This document shows, one piece after another, positions 15,708 through 16,441 of a DNA stretch of 16,441 nt. Each line of letters opens with the position of its first letter. The first letter of the stretch is position 1. The notes below the pieces were generated by a model. The model did not search any database. It was not told where the DNA came from and saw only the letters and a list, made by a program, of their open reading frames with translations. The DNA is from an uncultured Bacillota bacterium (GTDB lineage Bacteria; Bacillota; Clostridia; Caldicoprobacterales; UBA3941). The stretch covers positions 1-16,441 of the forward strand of contig CALGOY010000205.1 in assembly GCA_937960725.1 (NCBI GenBank), in the 5' to 3' direction. Made by a program: the position numbers and the translations under genes.

Positions 15708-15736
15708 ACCTCAGGCATACTGAGGTATATTTTTTA
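15708..15736 (+). terminator. Rho-independent terminator
   Basis: ACCTCAG (15708-15714), a GCATA loop and CTGAGGT (15720-15726) form a perfect 7-bp stem, followed by ATATTTTTTAT. It starts directly after the stop codon of the 81-residue protein and closes the two-gene unit. Confidence 0.85.
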
Positions 15737-15796
15737 TATAAGTAATTATAGAGCAGAAAAATGATTTGTTAACAAAAGGATTGACTATTTTTATAA

Positions 15797-15943
15797 TTAC
15801 TTCATCTTTTCATTTGCTTGTATGATGTCATTTTGCATATTCCTATATGTGATGAGATATTTCATCCTATTATAGATAGGCTAGTTTCATGGTTTAGAAC
15901 AAAAGTTAGAAATTTTTCAGAACTACTTGAAGAAAATCAATGA
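15797..15943 (+). pseudogene. Possible C-terminal gene remnant, unrecognised
   Basis: A 48-codon open stretch after a TAA has no start codon other than an internal TTG. Its end reads HPIIDRLVSWFRTKVRNFSE then LLEENQ and a stop. The composition is protein-like, and it could be the tail of a lost gene next to the rearrangement junction. I cannot place the family. The rest of 15737-15960 shows nothing else. Confidence 0.35.
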
Positions 15944-16022
15944 CAGAAATAGTTATAGGAATATATGCACTTAATTCGGGATCAAACCCCGGTATATCTT
16001 TTTCTTCCCATAAACTAATCAT
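15906..16022 (-). pseudogene. 5' stub of a second esterase copy
   Basis: ATG 16022, overlapping the upstream gene by ATGA exactly as in the intact copy, reads MISLWEEKDIPGFDPELS. After about residue 22-24 it loses similarity to the intact esterase at 12803-13603. The frame ends at TAA 15908-15906 after 38 residues. It lacks all catalytic motifs. The break point near 15951 marks one edge of the duplicated or rearranged segment. Confidence 0.85.
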
Positions 16023-16201
16023 ACTATCGCCTCCCTTAAATTATAAACAAGTTCACAGCTGTCTTTAATTATATACGGTCCCTTATCAGAATTGGAAGTA
16101 CTTTCGTAAATTGTAGAACAATATTTTTTATCTAATCTATATAAAATTTTCTTCCCTTTATCAGTTACATAGAGCATTGAATAGAGATTGTCTCCAATTC
16201 G
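15970..16201. repeat. Direct repeat, copy 2 (gene end / esterase start)
   Basis: Partner of 13551-13779. Positions 15970-16088 are identical to 13551-13669 over 119 bp; 16089-16201 is similar but visibly diverged. The offset between copies is 2419 bp in the identical part. Confidence 0.93.
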
Positions 16202-16441
16202 TATGGTTTTACTGCTTATCATCCTTCTTTTTATAAAATTGCTAATAATTTTCTCAATTCGTTCTGCAGGAATATTGTAGTATACATTCCACAAATTTCC
16301 ATTATGTAAATCTCCAGCAGCTACCTTTATCCTTTCATCTGCACTTTTCCCGCCCTTTTCTATCTCCAGCATCAAAGACTGTTCCCATTCGTATTGAATT
16401 ATGGAAATTGCCTTTAAAACTATATAGCTGTCAAAATCTAT
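16019..16441 (-). CDS. Unrecognised protein, C-terminal about 140 residues (5' end outside the window)
   Basis: The frame is open from the right edge to TGA 16021-16019. A TTG at 16375 is an internal possibility, but the frame continues upstream with protein-like sequence (SYIVLKAISIIQYEWEQS), so the gene starts beyond the window. Visible features are GGKSADERIKVAAGDLHNGN, a helical PAERIEKIISNFIKRRM segment, and a likely beta part around RIGDNLYSMLYVTDKGKKI that ends in ELVYNLREAIV. There is no signal peptide, membrane helix or known catalytic motif in this part. I do not recognise the family. It overlaps the esterase stub by 4 bp (ATGA), and the same ending precedes the intact esterase. This suggests that the protein and the esterase were ancestrally one operon. 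Confidence 0.75.
   Translation of the reverse strand: MDFDSYIVLKAISIIQYEWEQSLMLEIEKGGKSADERIKVAAGDLHNGNLWNVYYNIPAERIEKIISNFIKRRMISSKTIRIGDNLYSMLYVTDKGKKILYRLDKKYCSTIYESTSNSDKGPYIIKDSCELVYNLREAIV

Noticed and set aside
13551..16201. Composite transposon or insertion sequence between the two direct repeats
   Set aside because: No transposase gene or terminal inverted repeats are seen. The repeats consist of ordinary gene sequence, so a duplication or recombination event fits better.
1..16441. CRISPR arrays, tRNA or rRNA genes
   Set aside because: No regularly spaced repeats, tRNA cloverleaf with a TTCGAnTC arm, or rRNA-like sequence was found in any intergenic stretch.

Overview
The window looks like a low-GC, Gram-positive Firmicutes chromosome, probably class Clostridia. 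The evidence is AT-rich DNA, strong purine-rich Shine-Dalgarno sites (GGAGG/AGGGGG), TTG and GTG starts, short-spaced operons, and a gene set (DUF5696/Yip1/NHL module with CUT1 permeases, ThrB-Fur-MetH, MurC) typical of that group. I cannot name the genus.

Region 1 (1-6540, minus strand) is the body of a carbohydrate ABC-transporter operon. In transcription order it holds a 5'-truncated CUT1 permease, a second CUT1 permease, a membrane-anchored NHL-propeller/TPR protein, a Yip1-family membrane protein, a large secreted DUF5696 protein with a probable TIM-barrel glycosidase-like domain, and the first 33 codons of another gene that leaves the window. Gaps are 1-21 bp. No solute-binding protein or ATPase lies in the window. 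The first permease has lost its start codon and first membrane segment, as if a deletion had fused the operon to the lacI promoter region. A divergent LacI-family regulator (6689-7708) is the likely controller.

Region 2 (7763-12708) is housekeeping. On the minus strand are homoserine kinase (thrB), a Fur-family regulator, and a short MetH-like methyltransferase that has the homocysteine and pterin domains but no cobalamin domain. On the plus strand is murC, with a good promoter 112 bp upstream and a perfect hairpin terminator overlapping its stop codon.

Region 3 (12803-16441) is a rearranged accessory segment. It contains an intact alpha/beta esterase whose upstream neighbour is a chimeric ORF. 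That ORF is made from the decayed end of a phage-type gene (tell-tale CPWDSG motif) fused to the C-terminus of an unrecognised protein. The same gene-end/esterase-start junction recurs about 2.4 kb to the right, with 119 bp completely identical and then abrupt divergence. At that second place the upstream gene looks intact and the esterase is a stub. Between the two copies lies a two-gene plus-strand unit: a secreted 253-aa beta-rich protein and an 81-aa two-helix membrane protein, with a terminator. This secreted/membrane pair is the best candidate in the window for an undescribed system, for example an effector with its membrane partner or immunity protein, but its function is not shown by the sequence.
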